Assembly (NCBI GenBank): GCA_934351255.1
Contig: CAKRJH010000010.1
Span: 30,308 to 94,307 of the forward strand
DNA length: 64,000 bases
Direction of reading: 5' to 3'
DNA from: an uncultured Lachnospiraceae bacterium
GTDB lineage: Bacteria > Bacillota > Clostridia > Lachnospirales > Lachnospiraceae
The number at the start of each line of letters is the position of its first letter. The first letter of the stretch is position 1. Shown in pieces: positions 1-8,940 of the stretch. Under the pieces are notes generated by a model that ran no database searches, was not told where the DNA came from, and saw only the letters and a list, made by a program, of their open reading frames with translations. A program made the translations under genes and the position numbers.

Positions 1-30
1 TTAAGAAATAAGAGAAACAAAGCGGTTTGG

Positions 31-69
31 TGCGCTCATGTCAGAGAAATGTGATGTGAGCGCATTTTA
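31..69 (+). terminator. probable terminator of an upstream gene
   Basis: An 8-bp perfect stem, TGCGCTCA (31-38) with TGAGCGCA (57-64), is followed by TTTTA. It probably ends a transcript that enters from before the window. The loop is long and the T tract short, so confidence is moderate. Confidence 0.45.
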
Positions 70-128
70 TGGAGAAAAGAGCAATGATAACAAAAATTGT
101 TAAGAAGATTGGCAGAGGAATTTTCCAT

Positions 129-157
129 TTGACATTTCCCCTCACCTTTGTTATCCT
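129..157 (+). promoter_or_regulatory. sigma-A promoter of tyrS
   Basis: TTGACA (129-134), a 17-bp spacer and TATCCT (152-157). Transcription would start near 164, just before the T-box stem I, leaving a leader of about 320 nt. Confidence 0.7.
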
Positions 158-164
158 TGTACCA

Positions 165-449
165 TATCATAAAAGCGAAGAAGAGAATAAGTACTGCAGT
201 GGGAAGCCACAGAGAGTTGCCGGTTTGCTGAGAGGCGCGGAGGAAAGCTGTCAGGAATACATCTCGGAGTTGCCCGTGGAAATCCGGTTCGCCGGAGAGT
301 AGATGAGGACGGGGGTGCCCGTTACAGCACAGGGATATGTTGGTATCCTGTGGAGGCTGTCAGTGTGAGCTGGCGGTGAAGTAAGGTGGTTACACGTATG
401 TATGATGCGTCCTTATCTCGAGGTTATCTCGAGGTAAGGACTTTTTTTT
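165..449 (+). promoter_or_regulatory. T-box riboswitch, tyrosine-specific
   Basis: The leader of tyrS has the parts of a T-box. The 5' stem I motif reads AGCGAAGAAGAGAATAAGTA from about 172. A TAC tyrosine codon followed by A lies at 258-260 and suits the specifier position. The antiterminator T-box reads GTAAGGTGGTTACACG at 381-396. Its TGGT would pair with the ACCA end of a tRNA whose discriminator base is A. A 14-bp terminator stem (409-422 with 428-441) is followed by eight T. Uncharged tRNA-Tyr should stabilise the antiterminator and switch tyrS on. Confidence 0.9.
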
Positions 450-484
450 ATTTTATGGAAACTTTTATGTAGGAGGAATGACAA

Positions 485-1708
485 ATGACAACGTATGACG
501 AGCTGGTGGCACGTGGGCTGATCGCCCAGGTGACCAACGAAGAAGAGATCAAGAAGATGGTCAATGAGGGCAAGGCGGTATTTTATATCGGGTTTGATCC
601 GACGGCAGACAGTCTGCATGTGGGACATTTCATGGCTCTGTGCCTGATGAAGAGACTGCAGATGGCCGGCAACAAGCCGATTGCTCTGATCGGTGGAGGT
701 ACTGCGATGATCGGTGATCCGTCCGGAAAGACGGACATGCGCAGCATGATGACCAAGGAGACGATCGATCACAATGTCGAGTGCTTCAAGAAGCAGATGA
801 GCCGGTTTATCGATTTTTCCGATGGGAAAGCATTGTTGGTCAACAATGCAGACTGGATCCTGGATATGAACTACATGGAGGTGCTGCGTGAGATCGGTCC
901 TCATTTCTCAGTGAACCGTATGCTGGCGGCTGAGTGCTACAAGCAGCGTATGGAACGTGGCTTGACGTTCCTGGAGTTCAACTACATGATCCTGCAGAGT
1001 TATGATTTCTACGCATTGTTCCAGAAATATGGCTGTAATATGCAGTTCGGTGGAGATGACCAGTGGAGTAACATGCTGGGCGGTACTGAGCTGATCCGCC
1101 GTAAGCTGGGCAAGGATGCACATGCGATGACGATCAATCTGCTGCTGAATTCCGAGGGAAAGAAGATGGGCAAGACCGTGTCCGGAGCAGTTTGGCTGGA
1201 TCCAAACAAGACGTCACCATTTGATTTCTATCAGTACTGGAGAAATGTGGCGGATGCGGATGTCTTAAAATGCTTGCGTATGCTGACGTTCCTGCCACTG
1301 GAGCAGATCGACGAGATGGATCAGTGGGAGGGCAGCCAGTTAAATCAGGCCAAGGAGATCCTGGCATACGAACTGACCAAGCTGGTACACGGCGAGGAAG
1401 AGGCCAAGAAGGCACAGGAAGGTGCCAGAGCATTGTTTGCGAGCGGATCCGCTGCTCAGATGCCGGAGGTTGCTCTGTCTGAGGATGATTTTGAGGATGG
1501 ACAGATCGGTATCCTGAAGCTCCTTGTCAAGGCGGGACTCGCTTCTTCCAATGGAGAGGCACGTCGAAATGTCGAGCAGGGCGGTGTCTCTGTGGACGGA
1601 GAGAAGGTCTCTGATGTGAAGGCCATGATCGCAAAAGCAGATATCCCGGAGGAGGGAATCGTGCTGAAGCGTGGAAAGAAGAAATTCATGCGCATTGTGG
1701 TAAAATAA
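485..1708 (+). CDS. tyrS: tyrosyl-tRNA synthetase
   Basis: Class I aminoacyl-tRNA synthetase that charges tRNA-Tyr in the cytoplasm. The 407 residues fit the usual bacterial length. The HIGH-type motif is HVGH at residues 45-48 and the KMSKS-type motif is KMGKT at 227-231. A C-terminal S4 RNA-binding domain covers roughly 340-407. An AGGAGG ribosome binding site lies 7 nt before the ATG. The gene is alone behind a T-box leader, so its expression should respond to tyrosine supply. A terminator follows and separates it from the convergent DUF4364 gene. Confidence 0.97.
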   Translation: MTTYDELVARGLIAQVTNEEEIKKMVNEGKAVFYIGFDPTADSLHVGHFMALCLMKRLQMAGNKPIALIGGGTAMIGDPSGKTDMRSMMTKETIDHNVECFKKQMSRFIDFSDGKALLVNNADWILDMNYMEVLREIGPHFSVNRMLAAECYKQRMERGLTFLEFNYMILQSYDFYALFQKYGCNMQFGGDDQWSNMLGGTELIRRKLGKDAHAMTINLLLNSEGKKMGKTVSGAVWLDPNKTSPFDFYQYWRNVADADVLKCLRMLTFLPLEQIDEMDQWEGSQLNQAKEILAYELTKLVHGEEEAKKAQEGARALFASGSAAQMPEVALSEDDFEDGQIGILKLLVKAGLASSNGEARRNVEQGGVSVDGEKVSDVKAMIAKADIPEEGIVLKRGKKKFMRIVVK

Positions 1709-1771
1709 TCTGCTGCATCCGTTTTGGATAAGCGAATAAGCAGAAATTGCGGATAAGCAGAAATTATAAAA

Positions 1772-1820
1772 AGAACACAGACTGTATATCACAGCATAGT
1801 GATATGAGCCTGTGTTCTTT
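1772..1820. terminator. bidirectional terminator between convergent genes
   Basis: AGAACACAG (1772-1780) pairs with CTGTGTTCT (1810-1818), and an inner ATATCAC/GTGATAT extends the hairpin. Ts follow on the plus strand and the As before it give Ts on the minus strand. It can end both tyrS and the minus-strand DUF4364 operon. Confidence 0.8.
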
Positions 1821-1824
1821 TGGG

Positions 1825-2346
1825 TTAATCGGTATTCATAATGCGGAACAGTTCCTGAAAGACCTCTTCGTGTTTTTTCTCGAAACGCTGACAAAATGTC
1901 ACGGCGTCCTCCTCGGAAGGGACATTCATGGTGACTTCCATGAGGGTGGTACCTCTCTCCAGCAGAGAGCCGGTCGCGAGATAATCCTCGGGTCCGACCT
2001 GTGTGTAGTCGGTTTTGATCGAGGAGGAGGAGACGATGTCCAGATGATGTTTGGTGAGGTAGGCCTCAATCTGGTGTTTGGTATCATCGGGAAGCTGCTT
2101 CCCGAAAAAGTCCAGCGTCTTTTCTCCGATCTCTCCCAGCACATAGTAGGAGGTCTTGTGCGTCTGTTCGGTGAGGATCATGCGGTCCTCGCACAGCTGC
2201 GTCAATGTTTCCTGTATGGAAAAATAATCGGTGTATCCCTCCTCCAGGATGAAATCCGAGAGGATCGCATTGGAGGTCGGCTGTCCCGTTTTCTTTAAGA
2301 AATATAAGATGATCAGTTTGTAGAGTTGTAATGCGTCAGGTGTCAA
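1825..2346 (-). CDS. DUF4364 family protein
   Basis: A 173-residue cytoplasmic protein that resembles the DUF4364 family of Clostridia. The first 80 residues look like a winged helix (leucine-rich helices, then a short turn). The remainder is mixed alpha/beta with no catalytic motif that I recognise. A role in transcription control is possible but unproven. It overlaps the end of the upstream radical SAM gene by 11 nt, so the two are translationally coupled and probably form one transcript with the malic enzyme gene. Confidence 0.8.
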   Translation of the reverse strand: MTPDALQLYKLIILYFLKKTGQPTSNAILSDFILEEGYTDYFSIQETLTQLCEDRMILTEQTHKTSYYVLGEIGEKTLDFFGKQLPDDTKHQIEAYLTKHHLDIVSSSSIKTDYTQVGPEDYLATGSLLERGTTLMEVTMNVPSEEDAVTFCQRFEKKHEEVFQELFRIMNTD

Positions 2347-3388
2347 AGTGACACTCCTTTCCTATATAGTTTCGGCCCTGGTAACAGCCACGGACTTTCA
2401 TGGCATGCCCCATGGCTCCCATGACGCCCCGCTTATCCAGGCTCCATCGGGGAGCGAGCAGAAGATCTCTGGGGCCGTCCCCGGTCAGCCGGTGGATGAC
2501 AATATCCGGTCTGAGATGGTCAATGCAGTCCAGCACCAGGTCAATATATTCATCCCGGCTCAGGATATGCCAGTCCGCAGTCTCGGGTGGCAGCGTCTGC
2601 CCGGGACAGGGGTGGCCAATTGGCCCTTGCCGCCTCGTAAGGTCCGCAGTCTGTTTTTGTTCATACCAGATCCCAAGATCCGTGCCTTTCAGGACATGCA
2701 GAAGCTGTAGCTTGATCCCGGAGATGGGAAGCGTATTCAGATAGGAGATGGTCTGCAGCATATCCTGCGCGGTCTCTCCGGGAAGACCGAGAATGACATG
2801 GACGATCACCGGGATATCCCGGGCGGCGAGACGGCGCACGCAGTCCTCAAAGACGGACAGGGGATAGCCACGCCGGATAAATGCGGCTGTTCTTTCATGG
2901 ATCGTCTGCAGTCCCAGTTCGATCCAGACCGGTTTGATCTGACGGCATTCCTCAAGGAGTTCATACGTCTCCGGGAGGAAACAGTCCGGTCTGGTCGCGA
3001 TCGACAGGGCTGCGACACGCGGGTGATGCAGGGCATCCAGATACCAGGTACGGAGCTGCCGGATCGGTGCATAGGTACCTGAATATGCCTGAAAATAGGC
3101 GATGAAGCGATCACCTACGGGTTTCTTGCCGCGTTTCAGGAAGTCGATCGCTTCATCTATCTGTGTCTGAATATGCTGATGGTCTCCGGCGTGGGCTGCG
3201 AAATCACCGGAACCGCCCGCGCTGCAGAAGATACAGCCGCGCCGGTCCAGTGTGCCGTCCCGGTTGGGACAGGTGGTTCCCACATCCAGAGCCACTTTGT
3301 AGATCTTCTCTCCGAAGGTCTGTCTCAGATAATAGTCCAGAGAGTAGTAGGGTTTGTCGCCCCATCGGGTTCGTGGTTCACTGCTCAT
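2336..3388 (-). CDS. TIGR01212-type radical SAM protein (YhcC/YtqA-like)
   Basis: A 350-residue radical SAM enzyme. The cluster cysteines are Cys40, Cys52 and Cys55 (C-x11-C-x2-C), a spacing typical of the YhcC/TIGR01212 family and unlike the common CxxxCxxC. A TIM-barrel core follows, with GLQT and ILGLPGET motifs. Relatives have been linked to RNA modification, but the substrate is not established here. The start lies 4 nt after the malic enzyme stop, with no good ribosome binding site, so translation probably depends on coupling. The end overlaps the DUF4364 gene. Confidence 0.85.
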   Translation of the reverse strand: MSSEPRTRWGDKPYYSLDYYLRQTFGEKIYKVALDVGTTCPNRDGTLDRRGCIFCSAGGSGDFAAHAGDHQHIQTQIDEAIDFLKRGKKPVGDRFIAYFQAYSGTYAPIRQLRTWYLDALHHPRVAALSIATRPDCFLPETYELLEECRQIKPVWIELGLQTIHERTAAFIRRGYPLSVFEDCVRRLAARDIPVIVHVILGLPGETAQDMLQTISYLNTLPISGIKLQLLHVLKGTDLGIWYEQKQTADLTRRQGPIGHPCPGQTLPPETADWHILSRDEYIDLVLDCIDHLRPDIVIHRLTGDGPRDLLLAPRWSLDKRGVMGAMGHAMKVRGCYQGRNYIGKECHFDT

Positions 3389-3392
3389 GGGA

Positions 3393-4544
3393 TCAGTGAA
3401 TGTTTTCTTTGATGGCGGCAGCGACTACATCGGCGACGCGTGGGTCAAATGCCTCCGGCAGGATATTGACATCGCTCAAGTCTTCCTCGGCAACCAGTCC
3501 TGCAATGGCATGGGCTGCGGCCAGCTTCATTTCCTCGGTGATCTGTGTGGCACGTCCCTCGAGAGCACCCTTGAAAATGCCCGGGAAGGCTACGACGTTA
3601 TTGACCTGATTCGGGAAGTCGGAGCGGCCGGTTCCTACGACACGAGCACCGGCTGCCCTGGCTACGTCCGGCATGATCTCCGGAACAGGGTTGGCCATGG
3701 CGAACAGGATGGCATCGTGGTTCATGCTTGCGACCATCTCCGGTGTGACAATGTTTGGCGCGGAGACACCGACGAAGATGTCGGCTCCCTTGAGCGCATC
3801 TGCCAGAGTTCCGGTCTTGCCGCTCAGGTTGGTGACTTCCATCATCTCTTTCTGCATCCAGTTCAGATTCTCGGACTGCTTGGAGAGAATGCCGGAGATG
3901 TCACACATGACAACATCCTGGAATCCGTAGCGCAGAAGAAGTTTGGTGATGGCCACTCCGGCGGAACCGGCACCATTGACGACAACGTGGCATTCTTCTT
4001 TGGTCTTGCCGACCACTTTCAGTCCGTTCATGATACCTGCGAGCACGACAATGGCTGTTCCGTGCTGGTCATCGTGGAAGACCGGGATGTTCAGGGCTTT
4101 TTTCAGACGCTCCTCGATCTCAAAGCAGCGGGGCGCGCTGATGTCCTCCAGGTTGATGCCGCCGAAGGCCGGTGCTATGTTAATGACAGTTTTGATGATC
4201 TCTTCGGTATCCTGGGTGTCCAGGCAGATTGGGAAGGCATTGACGCCGCCAAACTCCTTGAATAACACAGCCTTGCCCTCCATGACAGGCATGGCGGCTT
4301 CCGGGCCGATATTGCCAAGGCCGAGGACAGCGCTTCCGTCGGAAACGACCGCTACGGTGTTGGATTTGATCGTATACTGGTAGGCAGCTTCTTTATCTTT
4401 GGCGATCACTTTGCAGGGTTCTGCGACACCCGGTGTGTATGCCAGGGCAAGATCCTCGCGGGATTTGACCGTGCATTTCGGGGTGGTGTTGATCTTTCCG
4501 TTCCATTCTTTGTGCAGTTGAAGTGCTTTTTCGCTGTTTGTCAT
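3393..4544 (-). CDS. NAD(P)-dependent malic enzyme
   Basis: Oxidative decarboxylation of malate to pyruvate and CO2. The 383 residues match short bacterial malic enzymes that lack the phosphotransacetylase-like tail of MaeB. An N-terminal malic domain (YTPGVAEPC near residue 35, and CLDTQDTEE) precedes a Rossmann domain with VVNGAGSAGVA near 190. An AAGGAG site precedes the ATG. It is the first gene of a minus-strand operon with the radical SAM and DUF4364 genes. Its promoter overlaps that of rho. Confidence 0.93.
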   Translation of the reverse strand: MTNSEKALQLHKEWNGKINTTPKCTVKSREDLALAYTPGVAEPCKVIAKDKEAAYQYTIKSNTVAVVSDGSAVLGLGNIGPEAAMPVMEGKAVLFKEFGGVNAFPICLDTQDTEEIIKTVINIAPAFGGINLEDISAPRCFEIEERLKKALNIPVFHDDQHGTAIVVLAGIMNGLKVVGKTKEECHVVVNGAGSAGVAITKLLLRYGFQDVVMCDISGILSKQSENLNWMQKEMMEVTNLSGKTGTLADALKGADIFVGVSAPNIVTPEMVASMNHDAILFAMANPVPEIMPDVARAAGARVVGTGRSDFPNQVNNVVAFPGIFKGALEGRATQITEEMKLAAAHAIAGLVAEEDLSDVNILPEAFDPRVADVVAAAIKENIH

Positions 4545-4598
4545 GATAGTAACTCCTTTTTATTTGAATTTGTGATTGTAATTATCGACACTGTTATC

Positions 4599-4627
4599 AT
4601 CATATCATAAGAAAAAAAACTTGTCAG
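4599..4627 (-). promoter_or_regulatory. promoter of the malic enzyme operon
   Basis: On the minus strand, CTGACA (4627-4622), a 17-bp spacer and TATGAT (4604-4599). The -35 box occupies almost the same bases as the rho -35 on the other strand. Confidence 0.5.
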
Positions 4628-4649
4628 CAGTCAAATTACTGTGTATACT
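4621..4649 (+). promoter_or_regulatory. promoter of rho
   Basis: TTGTCA (4621-4626), a 17-bp spacer and TATACT (4644-4649). The start site near 4656 leaves an AT-rich leader of about 170 nt before rho. I see no stable hairpin in that leader. Confidence 0.6.
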
Positions 4650-4824
4650 GTGGATAAAGTTTCTAAATAATCTACTATATATTTTTTACATAATTTAATC
4701 TTTAGAACTGTTCCACACGTTATTTTATATAATTGAGTCTTTGAACATTCCGTTCAATACATATTTTTAGAAACTTCATTTTTTTATTTCAAAAATTCTT
4801 TAATAATATCAGAAAGAGGTAATT

Positions 4825-6612
4825 ATGAGCAAATTAGAAGACATGTCTTTGGTAGAATTGCGTCTGCTTGCACGCAAGCTGGAGGTGAAGAGCCCGACTA
4901 CCTATAAGAAGCAGGAACTGATCGGCAAGATCGAGGAGATGCAGAAAGGAGCCGCAGGAAGTGACGGAAAGTCTGCTCCGGCGAAAAAAGAGTCTGCAGC
5001 ACGCAAGAAGACTGCGTCCGGGACTGCCGCAGCAAAGAAGGAGACTGCGGTGAAGAAGGACACTGCAGTGAAGAAAGAGACTGCAGCAGGGAGTGCCGGC
5101 ATAAAAAAAGACAATGTCACGGAGAAGGAACCTGAGGCGCAGCCTGCTGCACCAAAGAAAGAAGCTGCTGTTCAGAGAGGCAATGCCAGAAATGGCAACA
5201 AACAGGGACGCCAGCCACAGCAGAATCAGGGAGGCAGGAACAAGCGGCAGAATGTGCAGAACCGCGGAAATGGCCAGAATAACCGCCAGAACGGCCAGAA
5301 TTATGGCAGCCAGAATACTCATCAGGGGATTCAGAACCATGGCAATGGCCAGAATTATTATCAGAACGCACAGAATCATCAGAATAACCAGAACCACAGC
5401 AATCCCAGAATGTCACAGGCCAATGTGAATCTGGCACGCCGTCCGGTCATGGAGATGACGGCCGATGAGATCCGCAGGGTGGACAGCGGGGAGACCAAGA
5501 CAGGTATTCTGGAGATCATGGCAGAGGGCTTCGGCTTTGTGCGCTGCGACAATTTCCTGCCGGGTGAGAATGATGTCTATGTGGCTCCGCAGATGATCAA
5601 GCGCTATGGTCTGCGCCCCGGAGATTATATCTGTGGCAATACCAAGCTGCAGACACCGACGGAGAAGTATTCCGCGCTGCTCTATATCAAGACGGTCAAT
5701 GGCTATCCTCTGGATGTGGTGATGACCAGAAAGAAGTTTGAGCAGCTTACGCCGATCTTCCCGAACCGCAGGATCCATCTGGAAGTGCCGGGGACGAACA
5801 ACATTTCCATGCGTATGATGGATCTGATCTCGCCGATCGGATTTGGACAGCGCGGTATGATCGTGTCCCAGCCAAAGACCGGTAAGACCACTCTGTTAAA
5901 GCAGGTGGCCGGCGCCGTAAAGAGAAATCATCCGGATGTCCATCTGATGGTGCTTCTGATCGATGAGAGGCCGGAGGAAGTGACGGACATCAAGGAGTCG
6001 ATCGAGGGGGATAACGCGGAGGTGATCTATTCCACGTTTGATGAGCTGCCGGAGAACCACAGACGTGTCTCCGAGATGGTGATCGATCGTGCCAAGAGAC
6101 TGGTAGAGCATGGGGAGGATGTCATGATCCTGCTGGACAGCATCACCCGCCTGGCGCGCGCATACAACCTGACGGTTCAGCCGAGCGGCCGTACCTTGTC
6201 AGGTGGTCTTGATCCGTCTGCATTGCATATGCCGAAACGCTTTTTCGGCGCTGCCCGCAATATGAGAGAGGGCGGCAGCCTGACCATACTTGCCACGGCA
6301 TTGGTAGACACGGGAAGCAAGATGGACGATGTGGTCTTTGAGGAGTTCAAGGGAACCGGTAATATGGAGCTGGTTCTGGACCGCAGACTGTCTGAGAAGA
6401 GACTGTTCCCGGCCATTGATCTTCCGAAATCAAGTACCCGCCGCGATGATCTGCTGCTGAATCAGGAGGAGCTGGAGGCCAATTTCCTGATCCGCAAGGC
6501 GTTCCATGGAACCAAGGGCGAGGAGGCCGTGGAGAACATCATCAAAATGTTCCGCCAGACCAGGACAAATCAGGAATTGATCCAGTTGGTCAGAAAGGTT
6601 AAAATTGTTTAA
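4825..6612 (+). CDS. rho: transcription termination factor Rho with Lys-rich and Asn/Gln-rich insert
   Basis: Hexameric RNA helicase that ends transcription. The 595 residues exceed the roughly 420 of a standard Rho. Residues 1-38 are the Rho N domain. Residues 40-115 are rich in Lys, Ala and Glu, with repeated KKE blocks. Residues 118-205 are low-complexity, dominated by Asn, Gln, Gly and His. The cold-shock-like RNA-binding domain begins near 222. The ATPase follows, with P-loop [10 protein letters not shown] near 350 and Walker B MVLLIDE near 383. The insert resembles the prion-like region reported for Clostridium botulinum Rho. The gene stands alone between its own promoter and that of rpmE. 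Confidence 0.97.
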   Translation: MSKLEDMSLVELRLLARKLEVKSPTTYKKQELIGKIEEMQKGAAGSDGKSAPAKKESAARKKTASGTAAAKKETAVKKDTAVKKETAAGSAGIKKDNVTEKEPEAQPAAPKKEAAVQRGNARNGNKQGRQPQQNQGGRNKRQNVQNRGNGQNNRQNGQNYGSQNTHQGIQNHGNGQNYYQNAQNHQNNQNHSNPRMSQANVNLARRPVMEMTADEIRRVDSGETKTGILEIMAEGFGFVRCDNFLPGENDVYVAPQMIKRYGLRPGDYICGNTKLQTPTEKYSALLYIKTVNGYPLDVVMTRKKFEQLTPIFPNRRIHLEVPGTNNISMRMMDLISPIGFGQRGMIVSQPKTGKTTLLKQVAGAVKRNHPDVHLMVLLIDERPEEVTDIKESIEGDNAEVIYSTFDELPENHRRVSEMVIDRAKRLVEHGEDVMILLDSITRLARAYNLTVQPSGRTLSGGLDPSALHMPKRFFGAARNMREGGSLTILATALVDTGSKMDDVVFEEFKGTGNMELVLDRRLSEKRLFPAIDLPKSSTRRDDLLLNQEELEANFLIRKAFHGTKGEEAVENIIKMFRQTRTNQELIQLVRKVKIV

Positions 6613-6631
6613 AAATTGTTGGGAAAATGGC

Positions 6632-6660
6632 TTGCATTCCCCATTTTCTTATGTTATACT
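6632..6660 (+). promoter_or_regulatory. promoter of rpmE, overlapping an inverted repeat
   Basis: TTGCAT (6632-6637), a 17-bp spacer and TATACT (6655-6660). The -35 box lies in the loop of an inverted repeat, GAAAATGG (6623-6630) and CCATTTTC (6641-6648), which could be the rho terminator or an operator. Confidence 0.65.
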
Positions 6661-6700
6661 GACGGAGTTGTGTTAATTTGTGAATCGGAGGTTTTTAGAT

Positions 6701-6907
6701 ATGAGAGAAGGAATTCATCCAAATTATTACCAGGCAAAGGTAGTCTGCAACTGTGGTAATGAGTTTGTGACAGGTTCTACCAAGGAAGAGATCCGCGTAG
6801 AAATCTGCTCCAAATGCCATTCTTTCTACACAGGACAGCAGAAGGCAATCAAGGCTCGTGGAGCGATTGACAAATTCAATCGTAAGTACGGCATTTCAGC
6901 GAACTAG
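6701..6907 (+). CDS. rpmE: 50S ribosomal protein L31
   Basis: A 68-residue large-subunit protein. Four cysteines in CxC and CxxC pairs ([17 protein letters not shown]) mark the Zn-binding form. The ATG at 6701 is chosen because GGAGG lies at 6687-6691 and the N-terminus MREGIHPNY is typical of L31. A longer reading from 6680 would have no ribosome binding site. It has its own promoter and a strong terminator. Confidence 0.96.
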   Translation: MREGIHPNYYQAKVVCNCGNEFVTGSTKEEIRVEICSKCHSFYTGQQKAIKARGAIDKFNRKYGISAN

Positions 6908-6938
6908 CGAATATGCGCCGGTGAGCCGGCTTTATGAT

Positions 6939-6972
6939 GGTCACAGTGCCCTTGCAGGCATTGTGGCCTTTT
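6939..6972 (+). terminator. terminator after rpmE
   Basis: GGTCACAGTGCC (6939-6950) pairs with GGCATTGTGGCC (6957-6968) around a 6-nt loop and TTTT follows. Confidence 0.8.
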
Positions 6973-7006
6973 GCTTTATCTAAAGGTTGAAGGAGGTGTG
7001 TGATCT

Positions 7007-8089
7007 ATGAGATCATCAGGTATCGGGGGACAGGCGGTCATCGAAGGGGTTATGATGCGCAACCACGGCAAATATGCAGTGGCTGTCCGTACACCGGACG
7101 GAGAGATCAGCGTGAAGACCGAGCGCTGCAAGGGTGTCGATGACCGTCCGGTAGTTCTGCGTCTGCCGATCGTGCGGGGCGTGGTCGCATTTGTGGATTC
7201 GCTTGTGCTGGGCATGAAGACGCTGACATATTCGTCCAGTCTGTTTGAGGAGATTCCTCTGGAGCAGGAGGACAAGAAGAAGGAAAGCATTGAGAATTTC
7301 TTTATTATCCTGCTGGCGGTGCTGCTGGCGGTGGGGGTGTTTATGGTGCTGCCGTTCTGGCTGTCCCAGCTCTGCGCCAAAAAGATTGCATCGACCACGG
7401 TCCTGACGGTGGTGGAGGGCGTGATCCGCATCGGGCTTTTCGTTCTGTATGTGCTCGCGATCTCATGCATGAAGGACATCAAGAGAACATTTATGTACCA
7501 CGGAGCGGAGCACAAGGTGATCAACTGCATTGAGAGAGGAAAGACTCTGACGGTAGCCAATGCCAGAAAGTCCAGTCGTTTCCACAGACGATGTGGTACG
7601 AGCTTTCTGTTTGTGGTCATGCTGATCAGCGTGATCCTGTTTGTCTTCGTCAATGTTCCGAATATCTGGATGCGTATGGTGTATCGTATTCTACTGATTC
7701 CGGTGGTTGCGGGGATCTCCTATGAGTTTATTCTCTGGGCCGGCAATTCCGACAATATCATTGTCAAGGTGCTGAGCATTCCGGGGCTGGCATTGCAGGG
7801 GCTGACGACCAGGGAGCCGGATGACGATATGCTGGAGGTGGCGATCGCTTCGGTCAATGCCGTGTTTGACTGGAAGAATTATCAGGAGCGTCTGCGCGCA
7901 CAGATGCGTGCGGCCAAGGCCAGAAAGAAGAGACAGGAACAGGGCGGCGATCCGTCGAAGAAGAAGCTGACCCGTGAGGAGGAGCGTGAGGCCCTGCGCA
8001 AGCGTGAGGAAGAATACCGCAGACGCAAGGAGGCCAGAGAACAGGGTGAGGAGTCTTCTGAGGAGGATATCGAGGAGTCGGAACCATGA
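7007..8089 (+). CDS. DUF1385 membrane protein
   Basis: A 360-residue protein of the DUF1385 family, typified by the N-terminal GIGGQAVIEGVMMR and by the FMYHGAEHK motif near residue 167. At least four hydrophobic segments lie around 100-125, 142-160, 205-223 and 228-245. The last 75 residues are highly charged and probably cytoplasmic. No enzymatic role is established. It commonly sits beside prmC and prfA in Clostridia, as here, where its stop overlaps the prmC start by 4 nt. Confidence 0.92.
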   Translation: MRSSGIGGQAVIEGVMMRNHGKYAVAVRTPDGEISVKTERCKGVDDRPVVLRLPIVRGVVAFVDSLVLGMKTLTYSSSLFEEIPLEQEDKKKESIENFFIILLAVLLAVGVFMVLPFWLSQLCAKKIASTTVLTVVEGVIRIGLFVLYVLAISCMKDIKRTFMYHGAEHKVINCIERGKTLTVANARKSSRFHRRCGTSFLFVVMLISVILFVFVNVPNIWMRMVYRILLIPVVAGISYEFILWAGNSDNIIVKVLSIPGLALQGLTTREPDDDMLEVAIASVNAVFDWKNYQERLRAQMRAAKARKKRQEQGGDPSKKKLTREEEREALRKREEEYRRRKEAREQGEESSEEDIEESEP

Positions 8090-8937
8090 CCTGGCAGGAG
8101 CGTCTCTCTGAGGGAACGAGAGTGCTGGAAGAGGCACAGATCGAGGATGCGTCTCTGGATGCCTGGTATCTTCTGGAACATGTCACCGGCATGAGCCGGG
8201 CGGGCTTTATCCTGCATGGCTCAGAGGAGGAGCAGGAGTCACAGGCGGAGCAGTATATGGATCTGATCCGCCGGAGGGCGGCGCATACGCCGCTGCAGCA
8301 TCTGACCGGGACACAGCAGTTTATGGGCATTGATTTTATCGTGTCTGAGGATGTACTCTGTCCCAGACAGGATACGGAGCTGCTGGTGGAGCGGGTGCTT
8401 GCCCGTGAGAAGGAGACCGGACTGGAACTGCTGGACGTCTGTACCGGTTCCGGCTGCATTGCGATCGCTTTGGAACGTCTCGGGCAGGATCGGTTTGAGA
8501 CGGTGGATGCGGTGGATCTGTCGCCGCAGGCACTTCAGATCGCAGAGCACAACTGTGCGGTCACGGGAGCACGGGTGCATCTCCGGCAGAGCGATCTGCT
8601 TGAGTCTGTAACCGGGCACTATGATGTCATTGTCTCCAATCCGCCGTATATCGCCTCACAGGAGGTGGACCGGCTGATGCCGGAGGTTCGGGAACACGAA
8701 CCGAGAATGGCGCTGGATGGAGGCGCAGATGGGCTGGATCTCTACCGGCGGCTTGCCGCCGGGGTTCCCGGACATCTGAAACCGGGGGGGAGACTGTATT
8801 TGGAGATTGGATACGATCAGGGACAGAGTGTGCCCGGCCTGCTCTTGCAGGCGGGGTTTGTCCGGATCAGCTGTCATAAAGATTTATGTGGTCTGGACCG
8901 TGTTGTGGAAGCGGTCTGGCCGGGAAAGGAAGGGTAG
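8086..8937 (+). CDS. prmC: release factor glutamine methyltransferase
   Basis: Methylates the glutamine of the GGQ motif in peptide chain release factors, using S-adenosylmethionine. It has 283 residues: an N-terminal helical domain, a SAM site (LLDVCTGSGCIAIAL near 115-130) and the catalytic NPPY near 185-188. It overlaps the DUF1385 gene by 4 nt and ends 3 nt before prfA, its likely substrate, so the two are made together. Confidence 0.96.
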   Translation: MTWQERLSEGTRVLEEAQIEDASLDAWYLLEHVTGMSRAGFILHGSEEEQESQAEQYMDLIRRRAAHTPLQHLTGTQQFMGIDFIVSEDVLCPRQDTELLVERVLAREKETGLELLDVCTGSGCIAIALERLGQDRFETVDAVDLSPQALQIAEHNCAVTGARVHLRQSDLLESVTGHYDVIVSNPPYIASQEVDRLMPEVREHEPRMALDGGADGLDLYRRLAAGVPGHLKPGGRLYLEIGYDQGQSVPGLLLQAGFVRISCHKDLCGLDRVVEAVWPGKEG

Positions 8938-8940
8938 TCC

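Noticed and set aside
69..302. 77-codon frame before tyrS
   Set aside because: It lies across the tyrS promoter and T-box stem I, has no ribosome binding site, and its composition follows the RNA structure.
3354..4265. 303-codon plus-strand frame
   Set aside because: Antisense to the malic enzyme gene; a by-product of its codon use.
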